22,185 bases of DNA, from assembly GCA_027858865.1 (NCBI GenBank), contig JAQIBW010000148.1, positions 1 to 22,185 on the forward strand, written 5' to 3'. Of the stretch, positions 7,349 to 14,875 are shown in pieces. Every line of letters starts with the position of its first letter. The stretch's first letter is position 1. This DNA is from Sulfurimonas sp. (GTDB lineage Bacteria > Campylobacterota > Campylobacteria > Campylobacterales > Sulfurimonadaceae). The position numbers and the translations under genes were made by a program. The notes under the pieces were generated by a model. That model worked only from the letters and a program-made list of their open reading frames with translations, was not told the origin of the DNA and made no database searches.

Positions 7349-8116
7349 AAATTTTGGTCTCTTAAACCTTTTTGCCTCTTTTGAAAACTTTATTAGATCT
7401 TCCACATTATTTATATTTTCCATTATATTTTCCAGCGATAATTTAATAAGTCCATAAGTCGTCATTACATCACTCATAGCTCTATGATGATTTGCATCTG
7501 GGTTCAATCTAAATGTATCGTTTAAATAAGACAACGCGTATCTATAAGATTCTACTGTTCTTTCAGCAAGAGCAAGAGAACATAAACTTCGATTTAAAAG
7601 AGGCGCTAGACCAATTTTTTGCATTGACTGTGAGATGAACTTATAGTCAAATTTTACATCATGTGCTATAAATACAGCATCACCTAAAAATACTTTAAAC
7701 TTATACAAAACATCTTTAAGCGGAGGTGCATTTAAAGTGTCTTTGACGCTTATCCCGGTTATGGCAACAATGTGTTCATTTATTTCCGAACACTTTACAA
7801 GAGACTCAAAGCTATCAATAATTTTACCATTTTTAATTTTCAGCCCTGCAATTTCTATAATCTGATGTTTTTCGATTTTAGAACCATTTGTCTCAATATC
7901 TACTATGCAAAATTCTGCTTCATTCATAGGAATAAATTTTGTAGAGAAGTAATAATAGCCCTTGCTTTTAACTATATCTAAACCCTGAGCTCTCCAAAGT
8001 TCCAGTGAAAAGTCTATGCTGTCATCAATCTGAGCTTTTAGCTTTTCAAGTGCTAAGCCTTTTGTTGCTAACTTTGAGATGCTTTTTGCATCTAGGGGAA
8101 AATAATTAGCGAGCAT
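7313..8116 (-). CDS. DnaQ-type 3'-5' exonuclease (DEDDh)
   Basis: Predicted 3'-5' exonuclease of the DNA polymerase III epsilon superfamily. All five DEDDh residues are visible: Asp73 and Glu75 in IVDIETNG, Asp157 in AHDVKFDYKF, and His211 and Asp216 in HHRAMSD. The exonuclease domain spans about 68-235. The first 67 residues form a separate segment with several helices that I do not recognise, so the protein is longer than a plain epsilon proofreading domain. Whether it is the replicative proofreader or a repair exonuclease cannot be told from sequence. The ATG lies inside the end of trpF (11-base overlap), so translation is probably coupled. It is the last gene of rpe-trpF-exonuclease. Confidence 0.88.
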   Translation of the reverse strand: MLANYFPLDAKSISKLATKGLALEKLKAQIDDSIDFSLELWRAQGLDIVKSKGYYYFSTKFIPMNEAEFCIVDIETNGSKIEKHQIIEIAGLKIKNGKIIDSFESLVKCSEINEHIVAITGISVKDTLNAPPLKDVLYKFKVFLGDAVFIAHDVKFDYKFISQSMQKIGLAPLLNRSLCSLALAERTVESYRYALSYLNDTFRLNPDANHHRAMSDVMTTYGLIKLSLENIMENINNVEDLIKFSKEAKRFKRPKFDPLLESQEETF

Positions 8117-8690
8117 TGTTTATGAAATCTTTTACTTTTTTATGGTTTTTAATGCCGTGAGATTCTTCAACACCACTGCTAACATCAACTCCGTAAAAAC
8201 CATACTCTTTTAAAGATGCTACATTGTCTGCATCTAGACCGCCAGCAAGTATTATTTTAGAGCAGTCTACATCTTTAAACCACTCTATATTTAATCTTTT
8301 TCCAGCTCCACCGTAAGATTCACAATATGCATCTACTAGTCTATACTCAGATGAGTATTTTAAAATATCGCTTGCTTCTTTTGCTCTGATAACTTTAATA
8401 TATGGAACAAAAAGCTGTTCATACACAGTGTCTAGTGCCTCAAAATGTATTTGGGCAAGAGTACATCCTGACTCTTGAATATATGAGTTAATAATTTGTG
8501 CGTCTACATTTACAAAGAGACCGACTTTTTCGACAAAGGGTGGAAGTTGAGAGATTAATTTTTTAGCATCTGTAGGAGTAATATATCTAGGGGATTTTTC
8601 ATAAAATACAAAGCCGAGTGCATTCGCCCCGGCATTTATTGCATCCATAGCATCTGGGTAAGATGTTATCCCACATATTTTTGTTCTCAT
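8106..8690 (-). CDS. trpF: Phosphoribosylanthranilate isomerase
   Basis: Cytosolic (beta/alpha)8 isomerase converting N-(5-phosphoribosyl)anthranilate to the CdRP intermediate of tryptophan synthesis. KICGIT holds the general-base cysteine (Cys6); LVDAY places the general acid at Asp120. GLFVN (57-61), GGAGK (127-131), LAGGL (148-152) and the phosphate-binding DVSSGVE (169-175) follow the family order. At 194 residues it is slightly short but complete. The start codon shares one base with the rpe stop (TAATG). No other trp gene is present in the window, so trpF is separated from the rest of its pathway here. Confidence 0.93.
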   Translation of the reverse strand: MRTKICGITSYPDAMDAINAGANALGFVFYEKSPRYITPTDAKKLISQLPPFVEKVGLFVNVDAQIINSYIQESGCTLAQIHFEALDTVYEQLFVPYIKVIRAKEASDILKYSSEYRLVDAYCESYGGAGKRLNIEWFKDVDCSKIILAGGLDADNVASLKEYGFYGVDVSSGVEESHGIKNHKKVKDFINNAR

Positions 8691-9334
8691 TAAATCTGAA
8701 GACTTTTAATAGCTTGTGCTTTTGAAGCATGTTTAAATATATAGCTTCCGGCAACAACAATATCTACGCCAACATCTTTAAGACTTTGAATATTCTTATC
8801 ATTAACCCCACCATCAACTTCTATTAGACAATTAGGATTAATTCTGTTTCTCATCTCATTAAGTTTTGAAGCTTTAGGTATTACACTCTCAATAAAACTT
8901 TGTCCGCCAAAACCAGGATTTACACTCATTAGCAGAACCATATCTAAATCTTGAAGTAGATATTCTACAGATTCTGGTGGCGTATGTGGGTTTAAAACTA
9001 TTGCAGGTTTTATACCCAAAGAACGAATCTTTTGAATAAGCCTATGTGGATGTTTCTCTTCTTCAATATGAAAAGAAATATATTTAGGTTTGAGAGGTGC
9101 AAAAAGCTCAACAAAAAAAGTGTTGTTTTGAACCATTAGGTGGATATCAAGAGGTTTAGTAGCACACGCAGCAATAGCTGAAACTACAACAGGCCCAATT
9201 GTAAGGTTTGGTACAAAGTGACCATCCATGACATCCACGTGAACTAAATCACAACCAGCATCACAAATAGCTTCAACATCTCTTTGTAAATTACCAAAAT
9301 CAGCACTTAAAACACTGGGAGCTACTTGAATCAT
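8690..9334 (-). CDS. rpe: Ribulose-phosphate 3-epimerase
   Basis: Interconverts ribulose-5-phosphate and xylulose-5-phosphate in the pentose phosphate (or Calvin) pathway. TIM-barrel family motifs are clear: APSVLSADF (5-13), HVDVMDGHFVPN (32-43) with metal ligands His32 and Asp34, His65 in LDIHLMV, MSVNPGFGGQSF (136-147) and EVDGGVN (172-178) with Asp174. It has 214 residues, the usual size. AAAGGAC precedes the ATG. It is the first gene of the three-gene minus-strand set and has a -10 box just upstream. No Calvin-cycle gene is next to it, so a housekeeping role is the simplest reading. Confidence 0.95.
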   Translation of the reverse strand: MIQVAPSVLSADFGNLQRDVEAICDAGCDLVHVDVMDGHFVPNLTIGPVVVSAIAACATKPLDIHLMVQNNTFFVELFAPLKPKYISFHIEEEKHPHRLIQKIRSLGIKPAIVLNPHTPPESVEYLLQDLDMVLLMSVNPGFGGQSFIESVIPKASKLNEMRNRINPNCLIEVDGGVNDKNIQSLKDVGVDIVVAGSYIFKHASKAQAIKSLQI

Positions 9335-9358
9335 AAAAGTCCTTTATTAAATTGTGGA

Positions 9359-9364
9359 ATTATA
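9359..9364 (-). promoter_or_regulatory. -10 box for rpe-trpF-exonuclease
   Basis: Minus-strand TATAAT, preceded directly by TTG, in the 44-base gap between rpe and the CheX-type gene. A start about 7 bases on gives a leader of roughly 18 bases that includes the AAAGGAC ribosome binding site. No -35 box is clear. Confidence 0.6.
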
Positions 9365-9378
9365 CAATGAGGAGTCTT

Positions 9379-10773
9379 TTATCTAGTTAAGAAAAATAGA
9401 AACTTATCATTATTAAAAGATAGGTCCACTTGAACACCTTTTCTACCTTCTATAACTTCAAGAAGACTGTCAACATTATCGTATGTTCTAGGAAGAGTAA
9501 TATTTACACTAATTCCCTCATCTGAGAGAAGAGTTTTTATTTTACCACCTACAATATTTACAAGCTCTGCCAGAGTATCAAGTATCATCTCCATGTCTTC
9601 AGTTCTCTCACCGATAAGAAGTTCACAAGCTTTTTTTGCAATCTCTTTTGGAAAAACTAAGATTATCATTCCATCTATATCACCATAGTAACCTATAGAA
9701 CTGGCAATTCTATCTGTTTTGTCAGTAATATCTATATTTTGAACTTGAGCAGACTGTTTTACAGCTTGAGAGTTTGTCATCATCTCTATAGTTGCAACTG
9801 TTGCATCTATAAATCTTGGGAGTTCAGTAACTATTTTTTTATTGATTACTCTCTTACTTTTAACATTAGATGCGCTACTTGCACCTAGCTCGCTTAAAAG
9901 CTCTTTGTTTTGAAGTATATCATCCATCTGTTCGTAAAACAAAATACCAGAGTCTTCAAGGTTTTCTTTGAATACTTCAGGAGTCTTCTCGAAAGTCATT
10001 CCAACAAAACAAATAGTTGCATTATACTCTGCTGCTGAACTTGCAAGTTTTGAGAAAAAGTTTAAAGCATGAACATTCATACTTATAACCTTATAGGCAT
10101 CAAAAATAAATAGTCTAAACCCAACATTTAGGGAGTTGTTATGATATTGGATATTAAACTTGTTTACTATTTCAGCATCTAAAAAAGATGAAATAGAGTA
10201 GATAATTGCATTGCCAGTTACACGAGTAGCAATTTTTTGTCCCATCTGTCCCAAAAATGTAGAGTCTATGATGTAGTCATAAGCCTCTTTCTTTGAAGAT
10301 TTTTCTTTAAATTCTTCAGGTGTTGGAGCAATTATAGGGTTATGACCATTATCATGAAGCTCAATAGCCATAGCCGTACGCTGAGATTTGTCTTCGCTGT
10401 AGAGTAGAATATTTTTGTTTTGATTTTTAAAACTGGATGAAAAAAGGTACGCAATCTCTATAGTCTTAAAAAGTGAAAAATTAATATCATCTTTGTAAAA
10501 TATTTTAATAGTGTTGTATTTTTTATCATCATAATCACAAAAACCTACTGTCGCATGATTACTTTGACGAACTTTTACAAACAGTTTGATAAAAGCGTCA
10601 AGACCATTTTTGTTGAAAAATACTACCCTCTTAAGTGATACTAAAATCATATCTACCTTAAGGGCAGAAGTGGCAGCCAAATCATCTATACTTAAAAATG
10701 AGCGACTACTGTTTCCGTCCAAAAAGCCTTGAGGCGAAAAGACACCTATGCCATTTTTAACTACCGGCCTCAT
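9379..10773 (-). CDS. STAS / receiver-like / STAS / CheX multidomain protein
   Basis: Predicted soluble signalling protein of 464 residues. The C-terminal part (about 310-464) resembles CheX: SIGYYGDIDGMIILVF (359-374) is followed by DTLAELVN (399-406), which matches the DxxxExxN active-site pattern of CheC/CheX-type CheY-P phosphatases (Asp399, Glu403, Asn406). Residues 8-82 and about 187-290 each look like STAS (anti-sigma-antagonist) domains. Between them, 119-185 is receiver-like: NILLYSED could give the acidic pair and YDYIIDS a phosphoacceptor at Asp170, but the fold is incomplete and may be degenerate. The start shares four bases (ATGA) with the end of the HDOD gene, so the two are coupled. 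Inference: a chemotaxis or partner-switching regulator; its targets are unknown. The CheX part is the firmest assignment. Confidence 0.72.
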   Translation of the reverse strand: MRPVVKNGIGVFSPQGFLDGNSSRSFLSIDDLAATSALKVDMILVSLKRVVFFNKNGLDAFIKLFVKVRQSNHATVGFCDYDDKKYNTIKIFYKDDINFSLFKTIEIAYLFSSSFKNQNKNILLYSEDKSQRTAMAIELHDNGHNPIIAPTPEEFKEKSSKKEAYDYIIDSTFLGQMGQKIATRVTGNAIIYSISSFLDAEIVNKFNIQYHNNSLNVGFRLFIFDAYKVISMNVHALNFFSKLASSAAEYNATICFVGMTFEKTPEVFKENLEDSGILFYEQMDDILQNKELLSELGASSASNVKSKRVINKKIVTELPRFIDATVATIEMMTNSQAVKQSAQVQNIDITDKTDRIASSIGYYGDIDGMIILVFPKEIAKKACELLIGERTEDMEMILDTLAELVNIVGGKIKTLLSDEGISVNITLPRTYDNVDSLLEVIEGRKGVQVDLSFNNDKFLFFLTR

Positions 10774-11567
10774 GTTATTTCCATTAGTGCTGCAAAGTCT
10801 TCATAAATATCACCAACATATTCTATTTGAAAGTCTATAAAGTCATTTAGACCAGCTTCTATAAACATAGGTTGAGAGAGTTCATAAAAAAGCAGTAGAT
10901 GCATCCACTTTCCAAGAGAGTTTATCTTTTCATCCTTAGATGGTTTTAATCCAGAAGATGCTTGAATAATTTGAGCAATCTCTTGTGGCATTTCCCATTT
11001 AACTGAGATTTGTTCACAAATATCAAAAATACCAACTCCGCAAAGACGTGTGAGGATAGTATTATAATCAAGATTTTTAGCACTTCTTAAAAGATTTACA
11101 TCATCTATCTTTTCACAAAAAAGTGCTTCTGTTACTATGATACTGGCAGGAAGAAGTGTAATTGAACTAAAAATATTTTTATCATCTATAGATAAATGTT
11201 CTAAAATCTGCTCCCATCTTTTTGATAGTTTAGCCTGTAGCTCATGGAATGTTCTTGCATTTAATTTAAATAAAACCCATTTTCCAGGACTAAGTAGAGT
11301 TGTCATGTAGTTGTAAACTGTTTGTTGTGAACCTGCTACCCCTAATATACCAAATATCTGTGAGACATCAGTGACTTCCTTAGCAAACCCATAAATAGGT
11401 TTATTAACCAGCTCTTTTAGATATGTTGCAAGTGCCAAGTCAGTCTGTGCAACCTTTGAAGCCTTGACAAGTTCACCAGCATTAAGAAGTGCCAATGTAT
11501 CTTTTAGTGCTTGAGGAGCAGGTGGGATTTTGTGAATATATTCATCAATTTTATCTTTTGTTATCAT
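10770..11567 (-). CDS. HDOD-domain protein
   Basis: Soluble protein of 265 residues with the HDOD pattern: IPPAPQAL near the start (14-21), a helix with the stretch VAQTDLALATYLKELVNKPIYG (39-60), and the SQIFGILGVAGSQQTV segment (69-84), then WEMPQEIAQII further on. HDOD domains resemble HD phosphohydrolases without the metal-binding residues and are common in signalling and motility regulators; I see no metal motif or other recognised domain. I prefer ATG at 11567: GAAG lies 6 bases upstream, whereas the in-frame GTG at 11573 (two residues longer) has no better site. It overlaps the CheX-type gene by four bases, which suggests a joint function. Confidence 0.75.
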   Translation of the reverse strand: MITKDKIDEYIHKIPPAPQALKDTLALLNAGELVKASKVAQTDLALATYLKELVNKPIYGFAKEVTDVSQIFGILGVAGSQQTVYNYMTTLLSPGKWVLFKLNARTFHELQAKLSKRWEQILEHLSIDDKNIFSSITLLPASIIVTEALFCEKIDDVNLLRSAKNLDYNTILTRLCGVGIFDICEQISVKWEMPQEIAQIIQASSGLKPSKDEKINSLGKWMHLLLFYELSQPMFIEAGLNDFIDFQIEYVGDIYEDFAALMEIT

Positions 11568-11607
11568 GTGCACTTCATATGTTGTTGATTTTTATCCATT
11601 TTAGCTG

Positions 11608-11613
11608 TATAAT
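11608..11613 (+). promoter_or_regulatory. Candidate distal -10 box for rpmB
   Basis: TATAAT on the plus strand in the 171-base gap between the HDOD gene and rpmB. A start here would give a leader of about 120 bases containing two hairpins: AAGGTA/TACCTT around AAAA (11656-11671) and TGAAG/CTTCA (11677-11691). No clear promoter for the opposite HDOD gene is visible in the gap. Confidence 0.45.
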
Positions 11614-11697
11614 GATAAAACAAATATTAAAATTGTGGATAAAGCGTTTAATAGTAAGGTAAAAATACCTTTAAGCTGAAGTTTTGCTTCATCTCGG

Positions 11698-11703
11698 TAC
11701 AAT
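11698..11703 (+). promoter_or_regulatory. Candidate proximal -10 box for rpmB
   Basis: TACAAT, with a start near 11710, would give rpmB a leader of about 29 bases including AAGGAAG. It lies just after the second leader hairpin, so the gene may have two promoters. Confidence 0.4.
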
Positions 11704-11738
11704 TCGCAACTTTAAAAACCTAAACAAGGAAGCTAATT

Positions 11739-11927
11739 ATGGCAAGAAGATGTGCTATTAGTGGCAAAGGCCCTATGAGCGGGAACAATGTTTCTCATGC
11801 TAAAAACAGAACTAAGCGTCGTTTTTTATTAAACCTAAGAACAGTGCGTATCACATTAGAAGATGGTACTACTAAGAAAATTAAGATCTCTGCAAGAGAA
11901 TTACGCACACTTAAGAAAAACTCGTAA
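11739..11927 (+). CDS. rpmB: 50S ribosomal protein L28
   Basis: Small basic protein of the large ribosomal subunit. The 62 residues carry the L28 beginning MARRCAISGKGP, the central NRTKRRFLLNLRTVRI and the basic tail ISARELRTLKK. Only one cysteine (Cys5) is present, so the zinc-binding cysteine set found in some L28 forms is missing. The ATG follows AAGGAAG. The K+ channel gene begins 15 bases downstream on the same strand; from memory the same pairing is seen in Helicobacter pylori (HP0491-HP0490). Confidence 0.95.
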   Translation: MARRCAISGKGPMSGNNVSHAKNRTKRRFLLNLRTVRITLEDGTTKKIKISARELRTLKKNS

Positions 11928-11942
11928 AGAGAACAGGAAAAT

Positions 11943-13076
11943 ATGTTGAATCTTTTACAAGGGATTCGCAACTTCCTGCACTGGGAGTCTTCTCCCAAAC
12001 CTGATGTAAAACTTCTTCCTGAAGTTTACCCTCACCTCAAAGCATTTCGTTTACCTCTAATTTTAACAGTTATGACTATGTTAGTAGGAACTGTCGGATA
12101 TGTACTAATCGACAATTTTACTCTAATGGACGCTGTGTATCAAACTGGTATAACCTTTACTACTGTTGGATTCGGAGAAATAGCTCCAGTTTCTGATGCA
12201 GGGAGATTATTTACCATTACTCTTATTATCGCTGGATTTGCAACTTTTACAAGTGCAATCGGTATTTTAGTTGCAGAGTTAAACAGAGGTACTATTATCA
12301 CGATTTTAAAGGAGCGAAGAATGTTATACAAGATAGCAAGGTTAAAAAAACATTTTGTAGTCTGTTATCATAATGACTATACTCTTGAAGTAACAAAACA
12401 GTTGAAAAAAAATCATATTCCATTTGTTGTAGTTGATCCAAGGGAAGAGATACATGAGTGGGCTAAAGAATATAATTACCCAACATATTTAAAAGCAGAA
12501 CCGCATGCTGAACTCTCAATGTTAAAAGCTCATCTGGCATCTGCAAAGGGTCTTATAACGTTATCTGCATCTATTGCGGATAATATAGCCCTTATTGCAT
12601 CTGTTAGACTGTTTGAGAAAGAACACTTTTTACCAAGACCCTATTATGTAATCTCGACAGCTGAATCTATGAGTGATGTTGAAAAGCTAAAAAAACTTGG
12701 TGCAGACACAGTTGTATCTCCGACAAAACTAACAGCTCAAAGAGTTAGTGCAATGGCTGCTCGTCCAGACATGGAAAATCTTTTAGAAGAGTTCCTATAT
12801 AAGAGTGATAATCCATTAGATATGGAAGAAGTTGAAGTTCCAAAATATAGCTGGGCAGTGTTGAAGAAGTTAAAAGAGACACATATGCGTCAAATAACTA
12901 ATACTTCTGTTATTGGGATAACAAAAAAAGATGGCAAGTTTACTTCTATGCCTAAAGGTGATGTACTGATTACTAGTGAATGTAAACTTCTTATTATAGG
13001 TTTGCAAACAGATATTAAAACTACAAAAGAACTTTTGAGAAAAAGAACTAAGCCTAAGGAGCTAAAATTTGTATAA
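11943..13076 (+). CDS. K+ channel, two membrane helices with RCK (TrkA-N/TrkA-C) domain
   Basis: Predicted inner-membrane potassium channel subunit, 377 residues. After a cytoplasmic N-terminus come membrane helix 1 (about 36-56), pore helix and selectivity filter TVGFG (74-78, in TTVGFGE), and membrane helix 2 (about 88-112). Residues 137-270 form an RCK/TrkA-N domain ending in GADTVVSPTKLTAQR, and about 300-370 a TrkA-C domain. The filter has Phe where TVGYG is commoner. The glycine-rich GxGxxG loop expected after the first RCK strand is replaced by VVCYHNDYT (139-147), so NAD(H) or nucleotide binding in the classic way is doubtful. It overlaps argJ by 8 bases. It resembles the H. pylori channel KchA (HP0490) in context; the match is from memory. 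Confidence 0.88.
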   Translation: MLNLLQGIRNFLHWESSPKPDVKLLPEVYPHLKAFRLPLILTVMTMLVGTVGYVLIDNFTLMDAVYQTGITFTTVGFGEIAPVSDAGRLFTITLIIAGFATFTSAIGILVAELNRGTIITILKERRMLYKIARLKKHFVVCYHNDYTLEVTKQLKKNHIPFVVVDPREEIHEWAKEYNYPTYLKAEPHAELSMLKAHLASAKGLITLSASIADNIALIASVRLFEKEHFLPRPYYVISTAESMSDVEKLKKLGADTVVSPTKLTAQRVSAMAARPDMENLLEEFLYKSDNPLDMEEVEVPKYSWAVLKKLKETHMRQITNTSVIGITKKDGKFTSMPKGDVLITSECKLLIIGLQTDIKTTKELLRKRTKPKELKFV

Positions 13077-14244
13077 AATAGTTCAAACTACAGGTGGAGT
13101 ATGTGCATCTAATGGCTTCTATGCTGATGGAATAAGTGCTGGACTTAAAAAAAATAATGCTTTAGATATGGCATTTATTTACAGCGAGAATGAGTGTGAA
13201 ATAGCATCTGTTTTTACAACCAACAAGATGTATGCAGCTCCAATAAAACACTTTAGAGCAAAGGGTTCATTTAAGACTAATTTTGTTCTTATAAATTCTA
13301 AAAATGCAAATGCTATGACTGGTCAAGCTGGACTTGAAGACATAGATGAGATTTTAAGTCATTTAGAAAATGTAACAAATCCAATAATGAGCTCAACAGG
13401 TGTTATTGGTGCAAGACTTCCTAAACAAAAAATCATCGAAGGGATGAAGCAATTTGACCTTACTAAGAGAGAACCTTCTAGTGCTTCAAAAGCTATTATG
13501 ACTACAGACGCTTTCTCAAAAGAGATAGCATTAAAAGTTGAGCTTGATGATGGAAAAAGTTTTTCTATTGGCGCTATGGCAAAAGGTGCAGGTATGATAA
13601 ATCCTGCAATGGCTACAATGCTCTGTTTTATTACTACAGATGCTGATGTTGCAAAACAAGAGATGCAAGATATATTAGACGAAGTTACTAAAACAACTTT
13701 TAATGCTATCAGCGTTGATGGAGACACTTCTACAAACGATACTGTTTTACTTCTTAGTAATGCTAAAAGTGGAGTTTATGACGCAGATGCATTTAAAGAA
13801 GCACTCTTTAAAGTCATGCATTTTTTAGCTCTTGAAATGGTTAGAGACGGTGAAGGTGCTACAAAACTTGTTACATATAAAGTTAGTGGTGCAAAAAGTG
13901 ATAGAGAAGCTGAGATAGTTGCTAAAACATTGTCAGATTCACTACTCGTAAAAACCGCACTTTATGGTGAAGATCCAAACTGGGGAAGAATAGCTTCTAC
14001 AGTTGGAGCAAGCGGAGTTGAGGCTTATGAAGAGAAGTTAAAGATTTCATTTGATACTCATTGTGTTTATGACAAAGGAGTACTAAACTTCGATGAAGAG
14101 ATGGAGAAAAAATGTGCCATAGTTATGGGACATAAAAAGTTTACTATCTCTTGCGACCTAGGTGTTGGCAAAGGAAGTTTTAAAGCATATGGGTGTGATT
14201 TAGGTCATGAGTATGTAAATATTAATGCGGATTATAGAACTTAA
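13069..14244 (+). CDS. argJ: Bifunctional glutamate N-acetyltransferase / ornithine acetyltransferase
   Basis: Transfers acetyl from N-acetylornithine to glutamate (and in bifunctional forms also acetylates glutamate from acetyl-CoA), giving the cyclic arginine pathway. ArgJ cuts itself before a nucleophilic threonine: the motif KGAGMINPAMATMLCF puts it at Thr183, cleaving after Ala182. The oxyanion-hole STGVIG (109-114), NSKNANAMTG (76-85), GEDPNWGRI and the C-terminal NADYRT are also present. It is 391 residues, a normal length. The start is TTG at 13069, with AAGGAG 7 bases upstream; it overlaps the channel gene by 8 bases, so it is coupled to a gene of unrelated function. Whether it is mono- or bifunctional cannot be told by eye. 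Confidence 0.94.
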   Translation: MYKIVQTTGGVCASNGFYADGISAGLKKNNALDMAFIYSENECEIASVFTTNKMYAAPIKHFRAKGSFKTNFVLINSKNANAMTGQAGLEDIDEILSHLENVTNPIMSSTGVIGARLPKQKIIEGMKQFDLTKREPSSASKAIMTTDAFSKEIALKVELDDGKSFSIGAMAKGAGMINPAMATMLCFITTDADVAKQEMQDILDEVTKTTFNAISVDGDTSTNDTVLLLSNAKSGVYDADAFKEALFKVMHFLALEMVRDGEGATKLVTYKVSGAKSDREAEIVAKTLSDSLLVKTALYGEDPNWGRIASTVGASGVEAYEEKLKISFDTHCVYDKGVLNFDEEMEKKCAIVMGHKKFTISCDLGVGKGSFKAYGCDLGHEYVNINADYRT

Positions 14245-14256
14245 TCCGTATTTCTT
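14224..14256. terminator. Shared terminator of argJ and the convergent TRIC-type gene
   Basis: AATGCGGATTA (14224-14234) pairs with TAATCCGTATT (14242-14252) with one G-T pair, around the 7-base loop TAGAACT, followed by TCTT. The 3' arm includes the argJ stop codon, and the left arm lies in the last argJ codons. The two genes end only 10 bases apart, so the hairpin probably serves both directions, better on the plus strand. Confidence 0.6.
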
Positions 14257-14866
14257 AACCTAACTTCGGCAGATGCCACTTTCTATTAAAAGCTATTAAT
14301 CTTAGAATCACAGACGCAAAAGCAACTGCAGAAATACTCATGGCATTTAATATATCAAACATCTCAAGTGTTGCCAAAGCAATGGCTACAATAACCGCTA
14401 TAGAACCATAAAAATCACTGATAAGTACAGTCGGAACTTGGTTTATCATAATATCTCGTGTAACACCGCCTCCTACTGCTGTTATAAAGCTTAGAATAAT
14501 TATCCCAAAAAAATTATAATCAGCATGAATAGCGAGTATTGCTCCTGTTATACTAAATGCTACTAGACCTATGGTATCGCTTATAACAAATATGAAATTT
14601 CTTTCTATAGATGGTTTTTTGTAGAGTTTAAAAATATAAGCGATTAAAATAGTTGTAATTAGTGTCATAGCGGGGTAAAATGATGTGAAGGCAAAAGGAT
14701 CTGAGCTAAGAATAGCATCTCTGATAATTCCACCACCTAGAGCGGTAAGTGCAGATGCTATAAGTATGCCAAGAATATCTAAATTGTTTTTTATAGCAAT
14801 AAGAAAACCACTGATGCTAAAAGCTACGATGCCAATAATATCTGCTATTATAAAAAATTCTGGCAT
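14255..14866 (-). CDS. TRIC-type cation channel / UPF0126 membrane protein
   Basis: Integral membrane protein of 203 residues with an internal duplication. The first half (about 8-54) has IGIVAFSISG...GGGIIRDAIL; the second (about 96-145) has IGLVAFSITG...GGGVTRDIMI. This repeated glycine-rich GGG(I/V)xRD pattern is the UPF0126 signature, and bacterial members have been described as trimeric intracellular cation (TRIC) channel homologues. About seven hydrophobic segments are visible. AAGGATG serves the ATG. It is the last gene of ppk / gamma-carbonic-anhydrase / TRIC, with 9 bases between it and the gene before. The transported ion is not deducible here. Confidence 0.82.
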   Translation of the reverse strand: MPEFFIIADIIGIVAFSISGFLIAIKNNLDILGILIASALTALGGGIIRDAILSSDPFAFTSFYPAMTLITTILIAYIFKLYKKPSIERNFIFVISDTIGLVAFSITGAILAIHADYNFFGIIILSFITAVGGGVTRDIMINQVPTVLISDFYGSIAVIVAIALATLEMFDILNAMSISAVAFASVILRLIAFNRKWHLPKLG

Positions 14867-14875
14867 CTAACATCC

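Noticed and set aside
11571..11573. GTG start for the HDOD gene, two residues longer
   Set aside because: The ATG at 11567 has the better-placed GAAG; the difference is small and the GTG is not excluded.
13359..13727. Minus-strand ORF of 122 residues opposite argJ
   Set aside because: Complete overlap with conserved argJ motifs, no start signals; an antisense artefact despite its length.
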